Positions 1 to 8,383 of a stretch of DNA of 30,516 nucleotides are shown here, piece after piece. Numbering within the stretch: the stretch's first letter is position 1; every line of letters starts with the position of its first letter. The stretch lies in NCBI GenBank assembly GCA_035491935.1, contig DATJJW010000210.1, forward strand, positions 1-30,516. Direction: 5' to 3'. The notes under the pieces are model-generated. The model was not told the origin of the DNA. It made no database searches and saw nothing but the letters and a program-made list of their open reading frames with translations. Made by a program: the position numbers and the translations under genes. The stretch comes from DATJJW01 sp035491935. GTDB lineage: Bacteria > Pseudomonadota > Alphaproteobacteria > ATCC43930 > CGMCC-115725.

Positions 1-1286
1 TGACGAACAAGACGCCGGCTGCCCCCACGCGTGGCGCCGGCCGTCCCCAAGGCACGTTCGTCATGGAGCGGCTGCTCGATCGTATGGCGGCGGCGTTGAT
101 CCTCCCGCGCGAGGAGGTCCGGCGGCGCAATCTCATTCCCACCGAGAAGATGCCGTTTCCCATCCCCGTCCGTCAGCGCGACGGCAGCACGATGACCTAT
201 GACACCGGCAATTACCCCGAGTGCCAGACCCGTGCGCTCGATGCCTCCGGCTGGGCGGATTTTCCGGCACGCCAGGAAGCCGCGCGGGCGGCAGGCCGAT
301 ATATCGGCGTCGGGCTCTGCAACTACGTCGAGGCCACCGGCCGCGGACCATTCGAGAGCGTTCGGATCCGGATCGGCCCTTCCGGCAAGATCATCGTCGG
401 CAGCGGCGCCACGGCGCAAGGCCAGGGCGTGAAGACCATGTTGGCCCAGATCATCGCCGATGTCCTCAAGGTCCCGCCGGAACAGATCGAGGTGGCGGTC
501 GGCGACACCTCGGCCAGCCCATCGGGCCTCGGCGCCTATGCCAGCCGCCAGGCGGTCACGGCAGGCAACGCGGCTTTCAAGGCGGCCACGGAAGTCGCCG
601 AAAAGGCGAAGATCGCCGCGGCCGAACTTCTCGATGCCTCCCCGGATGATCTGGAATTGCGCGATGGCGGGGTGCATGTGCGGGGCGTCAACGGCTATGG
701 CAAGACGCTCACCGAGATCGCCCGCGTGCTGAACGGCACGCCCGGCTTCGCCATTCCAGGCAATCTGCCGCCTGGCCTTGCCGCGGCCACGGACTTCATG
801 ACCAGCGGCCTGACCTACACCAACGGCACCCACGTGGCCGAGGTCGAGGTCGACATATACACCGGCGCCGTCAAGGTCCTGCGCTATGTCGTCGTCCATG
901 ATTGCGGGCGCATGATCAATCCGATGATGGTCGAGGGCCAGGTCCAGGGCGGTGTCGTCCACGGCATCGGCATGACGCTCTTCGAATGGATGCGCTACGA
1001 CGCGGAAGCCCAGCCGCAGACCGGCACGTATGCCGACTATCTCCTGCCCACGGCGGACGTCGTGCCACGCATCGAGATCCATCACATGGAATCACCGACC
1101 CCGCTCAATCCGCTGGGCGTGAAGGGCGCCGCCGAAAGCGGTACGATCGGCACACCCGCCACCATCGTTTCGGCCATCGAGGATGCCCTGCGTCCGTTCG
1201 ATGTGCGCGTCTCGAACTTGCCCATCATGCCGCCGCAGCTGCTGTCGCTGATTCGTGCAGGCGGGCAAGCCGGTAGGGCGTCATGA
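1..1286 (+). CDS. Molybdopterin-binding large subunit of a xanthine dehydrogenase/CoxL-family hydroxylase (5' partial)
   Basis: This is the catalytic subunit of a molybdenum hydroxylase, which binds molybdopterin cytosine dinucleotide and hydroxylates its substrate with oxygen from water. The frame is open from base 3, ahead of the first ATG at 63, so the gene starts outside the window and only about the C-terminal half (some 427 residues) is seen. The opening residues read PTRGAGRPQGTF, then VMERLLDR, the family's conserved helix. A cofactor-binding stretch AQGQG follows, and near the C-terminus GAAESGT carries the expected active-site glutamate (codon 1134-1136). True CO dehydrogenases have CSFR with a copper-binding cysteine where this protein has GAGRPQ, so CO oxidation is unlikely. 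The stop overlaps the FAD-subunit start by 4 bases, showing translational coupling. The substrate is unknown; a heteroaromatic or aromatic acid is inferred from the neighbours. Confidence 0.93.
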   Translation, partial: TNKTPAAPTRGAGRPQGTFVMERLLDRMAAALILPREEVRRRNLIPTEKMPFPIPVRQRDGSTMTYDTGNYPECQTRALDASGWADFPARQEAARAAGRYIGVGLCNYVEATGRGPFESVRIRIGPSGKIIVGSGATAQGQGVKTMLAQIIADVLKVPPEQIEVAVGDTSASPSGLGAYASRQAVTAGNAAFKAATEVAEKAKIAAAELLDASPDDLELRDGGVHVRGVNGYGKTLTEIARVLNGTPGFAIPGNLPPGLAAATDFMTSGLTYTNGTHVAEVEVDIYTGAVKVLRYVVVHDCGRMINPMMVEGQVQGGVVHGIGMTLFEWMRYDAEAQPQTGTYADYLLPTADVVPRIEIHHMESPTPLNPLGVKGAAESGTIGTPATIVSAIEDALRPFDVRVSNLPIMPPQLLSLIRAGGQAGRAS

Positions 1287-2155
1287 AAGCACCTGTCTTC
1301 ACCTACCACGCGCCCCGATCGGTGCAGGAAGTCATCGACCTGCTGACCACCCACGAGGATGCGCGCGTCCTCGGCGGCGGCCAGTCCCTGATGGCGATGC
1401 TCAACCTGCGGGTCGCAGGCCCCGAGCACCTGATCGATCTCGGCCGGGTTCCGGAACTGGTCGGCATCGAAGAGCGGAGCGACATCATCCTGGTCAAGGC
1501 GATGACCACCCAACGGAATGTCGAACACTCGGAACTGGTACGCCGCCATGTGCCTTTGCTGGGACACGCCATCGACCATGTCGGCCATCAGCAGACGCGC
1601 AATCGCGGCACCGTCGGCGGCAGCATCTGCCATCTCGATCCGGGCGCGGAACTGCCGGTCGCGGCCGCCGCACTCGATGCCGTTCTGGTGGCGCAAGGCC
1701 CGCAGGGCCGCCGCCGCATCGATTTCGCGGATTTCCCGGCGGATTATCTCACCAATGCCATGGAGGCAGATGAGATCCTGGTCGAGATCGAATTCCCCAA
1801 GGTGCTCCCGCGCAGCGGCAGCGCCTTCATGGAATTCAACCTGCGCCCCGCCGATTTCGCCATCGTGTCCGTGGCCGTGCAATTGTCGCTCGCCGGGGAT
1901 TCGGACAGCATCGAAAGGCTCGCCATCGCGATTGGCGGCATCAGCTACGCCCCCATTCGGTTGACCGGCGTCGAAGCGGCACTTGCCGGGCGGCCGCTGG
2001 ACATCGAGAGCTTGCGGACTGCCGTGACGGTGCTTTCCGACATCGATTTCGACGGCGATGACCTTTATCCGCCGGAATATCGCCGGGACATCTGCGGCGT
2101 CTTGATCGAGCGTGCGCTGAAAGCGGCCACGGAACGGGCGGGAGCATCCCAATGA
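1283..2155 (+). CDS. FAD-binding subunit of the molybdenum hydroxylase (CoxM/XdhB-like)
   Basis: This 290-aa protein is the medium, FAD-carrying subunit that takes electrons from the 2Fe-2S subunit and passes them to the final acceptor. Two signature FAD-pyrophosphate motifs are visible: LGGGQSLMAML at residues 30-40 and RNRGTVGGSICH at about 106-117, followed by DPGAELP as in CoxM. The length matches the usual 280-300 residues. The start ATG sits inside the upstream stop (ATGA), and the same ATGA arrangement joins this gene to the iron-sulfur subunit, so the three genes form one L-M-S translational unit. This order differs from the M-S-L order of classical cox operons, which also speaks for a hydroxylase other than CO dehydrogenase. 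Confidence 0.94.
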   Translation: MKAPVFTYHAPRSVQEVIDLLTTHEDARVLGGGQSLMAMLNLRVAGPEHLIDLGRVPELVGIEERSDIILVKAMTTQRNVEHSELVRRHVPLLGHAIDHVGHQQTRNRGTVGGSICHLDPGAELPVAAAALDAVLVAQGPQGRRRIDFADFPADYLTNAMEADEILVEIEFPKVLPRSGSAFMEFNLRPADFAIVSVAVQLSLAGDSDSIERLAIAIGGISYAPIRLTGVEAALAGRPLDIESLRTAVTVLSDIDFDGDDLYPPEYRRDICGVLIERALKAATERAGASQ

Positions 2156-2670
2156 CGGATCTCAGGGATATCCGCCTTGTCGTGAATGGCCGCGCGGTCG
2201 AGCGGACCGTCGAGACCCGGATGCATCTGGGCGACTTCTTGAGGAAAGAGCTCAAGCTCACCGGAACACATCTCGGCTGCGAGCACGGTGTGTGCGGCGC
2301 GTGCACGGTCCTCGTCGACGGCATGAGCGCCCGCTCCTGCCTGATGCTGGCGGTGCAGGCCGATGGCCGCGAGATCCAGACCATCGAAGGCGTCGGGACG
2401 ACCCCGGAAGAGCTGCACCCGATACAGGCGGCGCTCAGCCGCCATCACGGGCTGCAATGCGGGTTCTGCACGCCGGGCGTGGTGATGACCATGATCGAGA
2501 TGCAGCGGGAAAGCGCCGGCCGGTCGCTCGAAGAAGCCGAGATCCGCCATCTACTTTCCGGAAATCTATGCCGATGCACGGGCTATCAGGGCATCGTCGA
2601 TGCGGCCCTGGAGCTCTTCGGGCCCAAGGGGTCGACCGTCAATCCGCCAACAAAAATTTCCCACGGGTAG
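2152..2670 (+). CDS. 2Fe-2S subunit of the molybdenum hydroxylase (CoxS-like)
   Basis: This 172-aa small subunit carries two 2Fe-2S clusters and relays electrons from the molybdenum centre to FAD. The plant-ferredoxin-like N-terminal cluster is bound by C43, C48, C51 (CEHGVCGAC) and C63. The C-terminal helical cluster is bound by C103, C106 (CGFC) and C140, C142 (CRC), so all eight ligands are present. The length is normal, with about ten extra residues at the C-terminus. No signal peptide is seen, so the complex is probably cytoplasmic. The gene overlaps the FAD subunit by 4 bases and lies 12 bases before the hydrolase gene, consistent with one transcript. Assembly needs MCD cofactor chaperones (CoxD/XdhC type), which are not in this window. 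Confidence 0.95.
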   Translation: MTDLRDIRLVVNGRAVERTVETRMHLGDFLRKELKLTGTHLGCEHGVCGACTVLVDGMSARSCLMLAVQADGREIQTIEGVGTTPEELHPIQAALSRHHGLQCGFCTPGVVMTMIEMQRESAGRSLEEAEIRHLLSGNLCRCTGYQGIVDAALELFGPKGSTVNPPTKISHG

Positions 2671-2682
2671 GAGCACGCCTCA

Positions 2683-3738
2683 ATGGACGACCGGATCAAG
2701 CATGCAAGGAACTGGCTGTCACGGTTCACCGTGAACGGCGTTGCCGCGAGCGACTTCGTCGACGTGGTCGACAGCTTGGACAGCTGGGACAATTGGTGCG
2801 GCGCCTGGTCCGCACGCGCCGCCATCCATGAGAAGATGGGTCGTGACGCGCTCGCGGCACAGCAATTCGTCAGCGCCGCCGAGCATCTGGGCCGCGCGGC
2901 CGTGACCTATCACTTCGCGAAATACCTGTTCGTGCAGGATATGGCTCAGCTGAAGGCCGCGCATGCCAAGGCGGTCGAGTGCCTGAACCTGGCCTTGCCG
3001 CATCTGGACCCGCCCGGGCAGCGCGTCATGATCCCCTATGAAGGGACGAAGCTCGCCGCGACGTTCAGGCTGCCCAAGGGCGTCCGCCGGCCGCCTGTCG
3101 TGATCATGATCATGGGCCTCGATTCCACCAAGGAGGAGCTGCTCACCTTCGAGAAGAACTTCCTCGATCGCGGCATGGCGATCCTCGCCGTCGATGGCCC
3201 CGGCCAGGGCGAGGCGGAATACGAGCTGCCGATCCGCTACGATTACGAGAACGTCATCGGCCCGGTCATCGACTGGCTCGAAAGCCGAGATGACGTCGAT
3301 GCCGGCCGGATCGGCATTTGGGGCATCAGCCTCGGCGGTTACTATGCGCCGCGCACCGTCGCGTTCGAGAAGCGTATCAAGGCCGCCATTTCGAATTGCG
3401 GCCCGTACAACTGGGGTGCGCTCTGGGACAAGCTGCCGGACCTCACCCGCGCCGCCTACGTCCGTCGCAGCCATAGCCAGAGCGCGGATGAGGCGAAGGG
3501 GAAGGCGTTTCAGCTGTCGCTCGAAAATGTCGCGAGCAAGATCGAATGCCCGCTCTTCGTCGTGGCCGGCGGCCTTGATCGCCTGTGCCCGCCGGAAGAC
3601 GCCCAGCGTCTCGCCAAGGAAGCCAAGGGCCCGGTCGAATTGCTGGTCATTCCGGACGGCAATCATGTAGCCCATAATCGCGCCTATAAGTACCGCCCGC
3701 AGACCGCGGACTGGATGGCCCGCCAGCTCTCCGCCTGA
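2683..3738 (+). CDS. Alpha/beta hydrolase, 2,6-dihydropseudooxynicotine hydrolase-like
   Basis: This 351-aa serine hydrolase has a helical N-terminal region (about 1-110) followed by an alpha/beta-hydrolase core. The nucleophile elbow GISLGG places Ser216. Asp299 in GGLDRLCPP and His328 in DGNHVAHN complete a plausible triad, and DGPGQGEAE at 171-179 is the usual oxyanion-side loop. Overall length, the long N-terminal cap and triad spacing recall the C-C bond-cleaving 2,6-dihydropseudooxynicotine hydrolase of nicotine breakdown (triad near 217/300/329), part of the wider DUF1100/FrsA-like group. The start has a good ribosome site (TAGGAG, about 9 bases upstream). Between a molybdenum hydroxylase and a UbiD decarboxylase, it may cleave a ring-derived ketone or an ester/lactone intermediate. 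The exact reaction is inference; a plain esterase is the alternative. Confidence 0.85.
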   Translation: MDDRIKHARNWLSRFTVNGVAASDFVDVVDSLDSWDNWCGAWSARAAIHEKMGRDALAAQQFVSAAEHLGRAAVTYHFAKYLFVQDMAQLKAAHAKAVECLNLALPHLDPPGQRVMIPYEGTKLAATFRLPKGVRRPPVVIMIMGLDSTKEELLTFEKNFLDRGMAILAVDGPGQGEAEYELPIRYDYENVIGPVIDWLESRDDVDAGRIGIWGISLGGYYAPRTVAFEKRIKAAISNCGPYNWGALWDKLPDLTRAAYVRRSHSQSADEAKGKAFQLSLENVASKIECPLFVVAGGLDRLCPPEDAQRLAKEAKGPVELLVIPDGNHVAHNRAYKYRPQTADWMARQLSA

Positions 3739-3755
3739 CCTCGAGGAAGATGACC

Positions 3756-5216
3756 ATGAACAGCAACGCGGCGCCCCGCATCGGCTACGATGATCTCAGG
3801 GAGTGGCTTGAACACGCCGAACGTCTCGGCGAGGTCAAGCACGTCTCCGGCGTGAATTGGGAAGAGGATATCGGTCTGGCGGCCGAAGCCATCCTGCGCG
3901 CCGAAAACGGCCCCTGCGTCGTCTTCGACGAGATCAAGGACAGCCCGAAGGGCTTCCGCTTGCTGCTCAACATGTTCGCCGGCACGCGCCGCAACATGAC
4001 GCTGGGCTTTCCCGACCATCTCACGAAATGGGAGCTCAGCGACGGTTATCGCGAGGCCTTCCTCAAGGCACCGAAGATCGTCCCGCACGAGATCGTCGAG
4101 AACGGGCCGGTCTTCGAGAACATCCTGATGGGCGACGACATCGATGTGACCAAGTTCCCGTCCCCGGTCTGGCATGAGAAGGATGGCGGCCGCTACATCG
4201 GCACGGGCACTTATACGATCACGCGGGATCCGGAAGAGGACTGGCTGAATGCCGGCGCCTATCGGGCGCAGGTCTTCGACAAGGCGACCGTCGGCATCCT
4301 GATGGCCGCCGGCCATCACGGCGCCATCCATTGCGACAAGTACTTCAAGCGCGGCGAGCCGATGCCGGTGGCGATGGTCGTCGGCGGCGACCCTCTCGCC
4401 TTCTTCTTCGGCGGTCTCGAAGTGCCCTATGGCACCTTCGAGTTCGACGTGCTGGGCGGCATCCGCGGCAAGGCTGAGAAGATGGTCCGCGGCAAGGTCA
4501 CCGGCCTGCCGATCCCGGCCGATGCCGAGATCGTGCTGGAAGGCTATGTCCATCCGGACCGCAAGCTGGTCGAAGGGCCGTTCGGCGAATGGACCGGCCA
4601 CTATGCCGGCGGGCAGAAGCCCTGCACGGTCATCGACATCAAGGCGATCTACCATCGCAACAATCCCATCCTGCTCGGCGTGCCGCCGATGGGCGCCGGC
4701 CCCGACGAGATGGCGCGTTACCGCGCCGTGATGCGGTCCGCGACCATCAAGCAGAACATGGCGAATGCCGGCGTGCCCGAGGTGCAGCAGGTCTGGTGCC
4801 ACGAGGTCGGTGGCGCGCGCATGTTCCACGGCGTCTCGATCAGGCAGCGCTATCCGGGCCACGCCATCCAGGCCGCCACGATCGCCGCCCAATGCGGCGG
4901 ATCGGCTTATGCGTCCAAATACATCGTCGTGACCGACGAGGACGTGGACGTGACGAACCTGGATAATCTGATCTGGGCAATGCTCACGCGCACGGACCCG
5001 AAGGAATCGATCCAGTTCCTGGAGGGCTCGTGGGATTCGCCGGCCGATCCCCGGATTCCGCCGGAGAAGCGCAAGGTAGGCGACATGTCGCATTCGGTCG
5101 CGCTCATCAACGCGTGCCGCCCTTATCATTGGCGCGACGAGTTTCCACCGGCCAATACGCCGAGTCCGGAGGTCGCCAGGAAGGCCAAGGAGAAATTTGG
5201 CTGGCTTCTCGATTGA
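3756..5216 (+). CDS. UbiD-family prenylated-FMN-dependent (de)carboxylase
   Basis: This 486-aa protein belongs to the UbiD family, which reversibly decarboxylates aromatic, heteroaromatic or alpha,beta-unsaturated acids with prenylated FMN. Visible family landmarks are NAGAYR (Asn165, Arg170), the cofactor/metal region with GHHGAIH, and EGPFGEWTGHY, whose two glutamates (Glu273, Glu278) are five apart as in the catalytic E-R-E set of Fdc1/UbiD. Length is typical. I prefer the ATG at 3756: the ribosome site GAGGAAG at 3743-3749 would touch an in-frame ATG at 3750 but sits 6-7 bases before 3756. The gene follows the hydrolase by 17 bases. UbiX, the prenyltransferase that makes the cofactor, is not in the window and would have to be supplied elsewhere. 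The context argues for a catabolic enzyme rather than the ubiquinone-pathway UbiD. Confidence 0.93.
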   Translation: MNSNAAPRIGYDDLREWLEHAERLGEVKHVSGVNWEEDIGLAAEAILRAENGPCVVFDEIKDSPKGFRLLLNMFAGTRRNMTLGFPDHLTKWELSDGYREAFLKAPKIVPHEIVENGPVFENILMGDDIDVTKFPSPVWHEKDGGRYIGTGTYTITRDPEEDWLNAGAYRAQVFDKATVGILMAAGHHGAIHCDKYFKRGEPMPVAMVVGGDPLAFFFGGLEVPYGTFEFDVLGGIRGKAEKMVRGKVTGLPIPADAEIVLEGYVHPDRKLVEGPFGEWTGHYAGGQKPCTVIDIKAIYHRNNPILLGVPPMGAGPDEMARYRAVMRSATIKQNMANAGVPEVQQVWCHEVGGARMFHGVSIRQRYPGHAIQAATIAAQCGGSAYASKYIVVTDEDVDVTNLDNLIWAMLTRTDPKESIQFLEGSWDSPADPRIPPEKRKVGDMSHSVALINACRPYHWRDEFPPANTPSPEVARKAKEKFGWLLD

Positions 5217-5261
5217 AGACGCTGATCCAATAATAAAAACGACAAGAACAGGGAGGCGGGG

Positions 5262-6668
5262 ATGGACAATAAGAGTATCGATGTCACTCGGCTGATCGAT
5301 GAACAGCAGATTGGCTCGTTCACCATTTTTCTGGTGATGATTTCCTTCATCATCATGTTGGCCGACGGCTACGACCTGCTGGCGGCCTCATATGGCGCGC
5401 CGACGCTGATCGCATCCTGGCATGTGAAGCCGGCCATGCTCGGGCCGGTCTTCTCGGCCAGCCCGGTCGGCATGATCGTGGGTTCGCCCCTGCTCGGCTG
5501 GCTCGGCGATCGCTACGGGCGGCGCATCACGGTGATGCTGGGATTGGTGATCTTCGGCGTCGCCTCGATCTTCTGTGCGATGGCGACCAGCATCCCGGAA
5601 TTGATGGTGCTGCGCTTCCTGACCGGTATCGGCCTTGGCGGCATGCTGCCGAACATCACCGCACTCAACGCGGAATTCGCGCCGAAGCGCCTGCGCGCGA
5701 CGCTCACGGTGCTGATGTTCCTCGGCGTGCCCGCCGGCAGCGCCATGCCGGCCGTGGTGGTCGCCGCCGTTCATGGGTCGAGCTGGCAGACGCTCTACTG
5801 GGTCGGCGGGATCGTACCGCTTGTGCTCGCCGCGGTGGTCTATTTCTGGCTGCCCGAGTCATTGAAGTTCCTGACCCTGCGGCAGACTCCGAAATCCCGT
5901 GCGATTCTTCAGCGCACGGTTCGGCGTGTCCGTCCGGATCTTGTGGTGGACGCAACGACGACGTTCTTCACCTCGGAGGTGAAACGTCCCGGCGTGCCGG
6001 TCGCCGAACTGTTCCAGGATGGGCTGCAGTTCATCACGCCCCTGCTCTGGCTGCTCTTCGTGACGAATCTGTCGGCGAATTACTTCCTCTATAGCTGGAT
6101 GCCCGTCCTCTTCCACGCCAGCGGCTTCACGGCCTCGCAAGCGGCACTGACGACGGCCTGCTATTATGTCGGTGCCGTCACCGGTGGGTTGCTGGTCAGC
6201 CGGTTCATAGACAAGAAGGGCTTCCTGCCCGTCGCGATCTTCTACTCGGTCGGCGTCCCGGCCGTGGCCTGCATCGGCCTTCCGGGTCTGCCGCATTGGG
6301 CGGCAATTTCGCTGGTGTTCCTGGGCGGCTTCTGCGTGCTCGGCGCCCAGTTGGGCATCAATGCGGGTTCCAGTTTGATCTATCCCACGCGGATACGCGC
6401 GACCGGTACGGGTTGGGCGTTCGGCCTTGGACGGCTGGGCGGGATCGCGGGACCGATGCTCGGCGCCTGGCTGATCAGCATGCATCTCTCGACATCGCAG
6501 CTGTTCATAGCGCCAGCCGTGCCGCTCGCGGTCGGCGCCATCGCCTGTCTCTTCCTCGTGAGGCTCTGCCGCAGGCGCTTCGGCGGCGATCAGCTGAGCG
6601 ACAACGCCGCGGGATCGGTGGTCTCGCCTGGCATGGCCTCTCCAGCCGGCCTCTCTATCCAGAAATAG
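5262..6668 (+). CDS. MFS transporter, aromatic acid:H+ symporter (AAHS) type
   Basis: This 468-aa inner-membrane protein has about twelve hydrophobic segments and carries the AAHS marks: DGYDL at 35-39 in the first helix, GWLGDRYGRR at 79-88 in loop 2-3, and RFLTGIGLGGMLPN later in the N-terminal half. PcaK, BenK and related carriers share these and import benzoate-type acids with protons. A strong ribosome site (GGGAGGCGGGG) precedes the start. It lies 45 bases after the UbiD gene, so it is probably in the same operon and imports the acid that the hydroxylase, decarboxylase and hydrolase process. A hairpin follows about 20 bases after its stop. The substrate cannot be read from sequence. Confidence 0.92.
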   Translation: MDNKSIDVTRLIDEQQIGSFTIFLVMISFIIMLADGYDLLAASYGAPTLIASWHVKPAMLGPVFSASPVGMIVGSPLLGWLGDRYGRRITVMLGLVIFGVASIFCAMATSIPELMVLRFLTGIGLGGMLPNITALNAEFAPKRLRATLTVLMFLGVPAGSAMPAVVVAAVHGSSWQTLYWVGGIVPLVLAAVVYFWLPESLKFLTLRQTPKSRAILQRTVRRVRPDLVVDATTTFFTSEVKRPGVPVAELFQDGLQFITPLLWLLFVTNLSANYFLYSWMPVLFHASGFTASQAALTTACYYVGAVTGGLLVSRFIDKKGFLPVAIFYSVGVPAVACIGLPGLPHWAAISLVFLGGFCVLGAQLGINAGSSLIYPTRIRATGTGWAFGLGRLGGIAGPMLGAWLISMHLSTSQLFIAPAVPLAVGAIACLFLVRLCRRRFGGDQLSDNAAGSVVSPGMASPAGLSIQK

Positions 6669-6689
6669 GGCCGGAAATAGACTAACCCG

Positions 6690-6722
6690 GCCATGCCGGC
6701 CGTTGTTTGCGGCCGGCATGGC
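6690..6722. terminator. Strong perfect hairpin between the MFS and GMC genes
   Basis: A 13-bp perfect inverted repeat (GCCATGCCGGCCG / CGGCCGGCATGGC) is separated by the 7-nt loop TTGTTTG. It starts 21 bases after the MFS stop. No T-run follows on either side, so it is not a textbook intrinsic terminator; it may attenuate transcription or stabilise the 3' end of the upstream mRNA. It also covers a possible TTG start for the next gene at 6707, making that start unlikely. Confidence 0.6.
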
Positions 6723-6748
6723 GAGGGCGCCAGATCGGGCATCCATCC

Positions 6749-8383
6749 ATGAATTACGACTTCATCATCGTTGGCGCGGGATCGGCAGGCTGTACATTGG
6801 CCTATCGCCTGAGCGCCGATCCCGACACCCGTGTCCTGCTGCTGGAGGCGGGCGGCTGGGATCGCGACCCGCTGATCCACATCCCGCTGGGCTGGGGCCG
6901 CATCCTGTTGAGCCGCAAGCATGACTGGATGTATTTCGCCGAGCCCGAGGACAGTGTCGAGGGCCGGACAGTCGAATGCGCGCGCGGCAAGATCATCGGC
7001 GGCTCGTCCTCGGTCAACGCCATGGCCTATGTCCGAGGCCATCGCGAGGATTACCGGCGCTGGGCGGCGAACGGCCTGCCCGAATGGTCCTACGAGCACG
7101 TCCTGCCCTATTTCAAGCGGCAGGAAAGCTGGGAGGGCGGCGAGAATGCCCACCGTGGTGGCACCGGCCCGCTGACGACGCAGAATTGCCGCTACGCCGA
7201 TCCTCTGGTCCAGGCCTATATCGCGGCGGGACAGGAGGCGGGGCATCCCTATGTCGCCGATTACAACGGCCCGTCCCAGGAAGGCTTCGGCCCCTGGCAG
7301 ATGACCATCCGCAACGGCCGGCGCTGCAGCGCGGCGGTGGCTTATCTAAGGCCCGCACTCAAACGGCGCAATCTGCGCGTCGAGACCGGCGCCCTGGCGC
7401 TACGCGTGCTGATGGACGGCACCAATGCCACCGGCGTCGAATATCTCCGGGGTGGGCAGGTGCGGCAGGCTTTCGCGGGACGCGAGGTGCTGCTGTCGGG
7501 CGGGGTCATCAATTCGCCGCAGCTCCTGATGCTGTCCGGCATCGGTGACGCCGAGGGCCTGAAAGCCCATGGCATCAAAACAGTCGTCGACCTGCCGGGC
7601 GTCGGACGGAACTACCAGGACCACATGTCCGTGGGCGTGTTCTACAAGCGCAGCACGCCCGGACCGTTGCACGCCAAGATGCGTGTCGACCGTATCGGCA
7701 TGGAATTGGCCCGGGCCTATTTCTTCGGCCAGGGCATCGCCAACGATCTGGCGGCCGGCACGATGGCCTTCCTGCGCACCTCCCCGGCCGAGCCGATCCC
7801 GGACATCCAGATCCTGTTCAACGCCGCCCCACTGGTGGCCAAGCCCTATCTCAAGCCCTTCGTCGCCCCCTATGCCGACGGCTTCGCGCAGCGCGTCGTC
7901 GGCTTGCGGCCGGAGAGTCGCGGCACGGTCGAGCTGGCCTCGGCCGATCCGAAACGGGCACCGCTCATCAAGCCGAATTTCTTCTCGGCGCCGAACGACA
8001 TCGTGACCATCCGCAACGCCGTGCGCATCGCCCGCGACGTCGCGGCGCAGCCAGCCCTGTCCCCCTTCGTCGCCGGCGAGCTTGCGCCCGGGCCCAAGGT
8101 CACGAGCGATGCCGAGATTGACGCCTATATCCGCCGGACCGCGATCACCGTGCATCATCCGCTCGGCACCTGCCGCATGGGGGCAGCCGGCGATGCCCAG
8201 GCCGTGGTCGACGCCGATTTGCGGGTGCGCGGTGTCGACCGGCTGCGGGTGATCGATGCCTCGGTCATGCCGGATCTGGTCGGCGGCAATATCAACGCGG
8301 CGGTGATCATGATCGCCGAGAAGGCCGCGGACATGGTTTCGGGCAGGCCGCCGCTCCCGCCCTTGCCGGGTATGGTGCCGTAG
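6749..8383 (+). CDS. GMC-family FAD-dependent oxidoreductase (choline/alcohol dehydrogenase-like)
   Basis: This 544-aa flavoprotein of the glucose-methanol-choline family oxidises an alcohol to a carbonyl. The N-terminal Rossmann motif GAGSAG is at 9-14. GMC signature 1 (ARGKIIGGSSSVNAMAY) is at 78-94 and signature 2 (GGVINSPQLLMLSGIG) at 251-266. The C-terminal active site shows HH at 469-470 in HHPLGTCRMG and Asn514 in GGNINAA. The ATG at 6749 gives an N-terminus beginning directly with the FAD fold. A TTG at 6707 would add 14 residues but lies within a hairpin. No clear ribosome site is seen. The gene continues the direction of the catabolic block, so it may oxidise an alcohol intermediate, but the hairpin allows separate expression. 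Its substrate is unknown. Confidence 0.92.
   Translation: MNYDFIIVGAGSAGCTLAYRLSADPDTRVLLLEAGGWDRDPLIHIPLGWGRILLSRKHDWMYFAEPEDSVEGRTVECARGKIIGGSSSVNAMAYVRGHREDYRRWAANGLPEWSYEHVLPYFKRQESWEGGENAHRGGTGPLTTQNCRYADPLVQAYIAAGQEAGHPYVADYNGPSQEGFGPWQMTIRNGRRCSAAVAYLRPALKRRNLRVETGALALRVLMDGTNATGVEYLRGGQVRQAFAGREVLLSGGVINSPQLLMLSGIGDAEGLKAHGIKTVVDLPGVGRNYQDHMSVGVFYKRSTPGPLHAKMRVDRIGMELARAYFFGQGIANDLAAGTMAFLRTSPAEPIPDIQILFNAAPLVAKPYLKPFVAPYADGFAQRVVGLRPESRGTVELASADPKRAPLIKPNFFSAPNDIVTIRNAVRIARDVAAQPALSPFVAGELAPGPKVTSDAEIDAYIRRTAITVHHPLGTCRMGAAGDAQAVVDADLRVRGVDRLRVIDASVMPDLVGGNINAAVIMIAEKAADMVSGRPPLPPLPGMVP

Noticed and set aside
1082..2152. Long minus-strand open frame (356 aa) opposite the Mo-hydroxylase genes
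   Set aside because: It lies antisense to well-supported FAD-subunit motifs, has no family features, and its His/Arg/Asp-rich composition is typical of antisense frames in GC-rich genes.
1..2670. Carbon monoxide dehydrogenase (coxLMS)
   Set aside because: The copper-binding CSFR loop is replaced by GAGRPQ, the gene order is different, and the neighbours point to aromatic catabolism.
3684..5129. Minus-strand open frame (481 aa) opposite UbiD
   Set aside because: It mirrors the UbiD gene exactly and has no recognisable domain; the plus strand carries the catalytic motifs.
6707..6748. TTG start extending the GMC oxidoreductase
   Set aside because: It falls in the loop and arm of a 13-bp hairpin and adds residues before the FAD motif not expected in the family.
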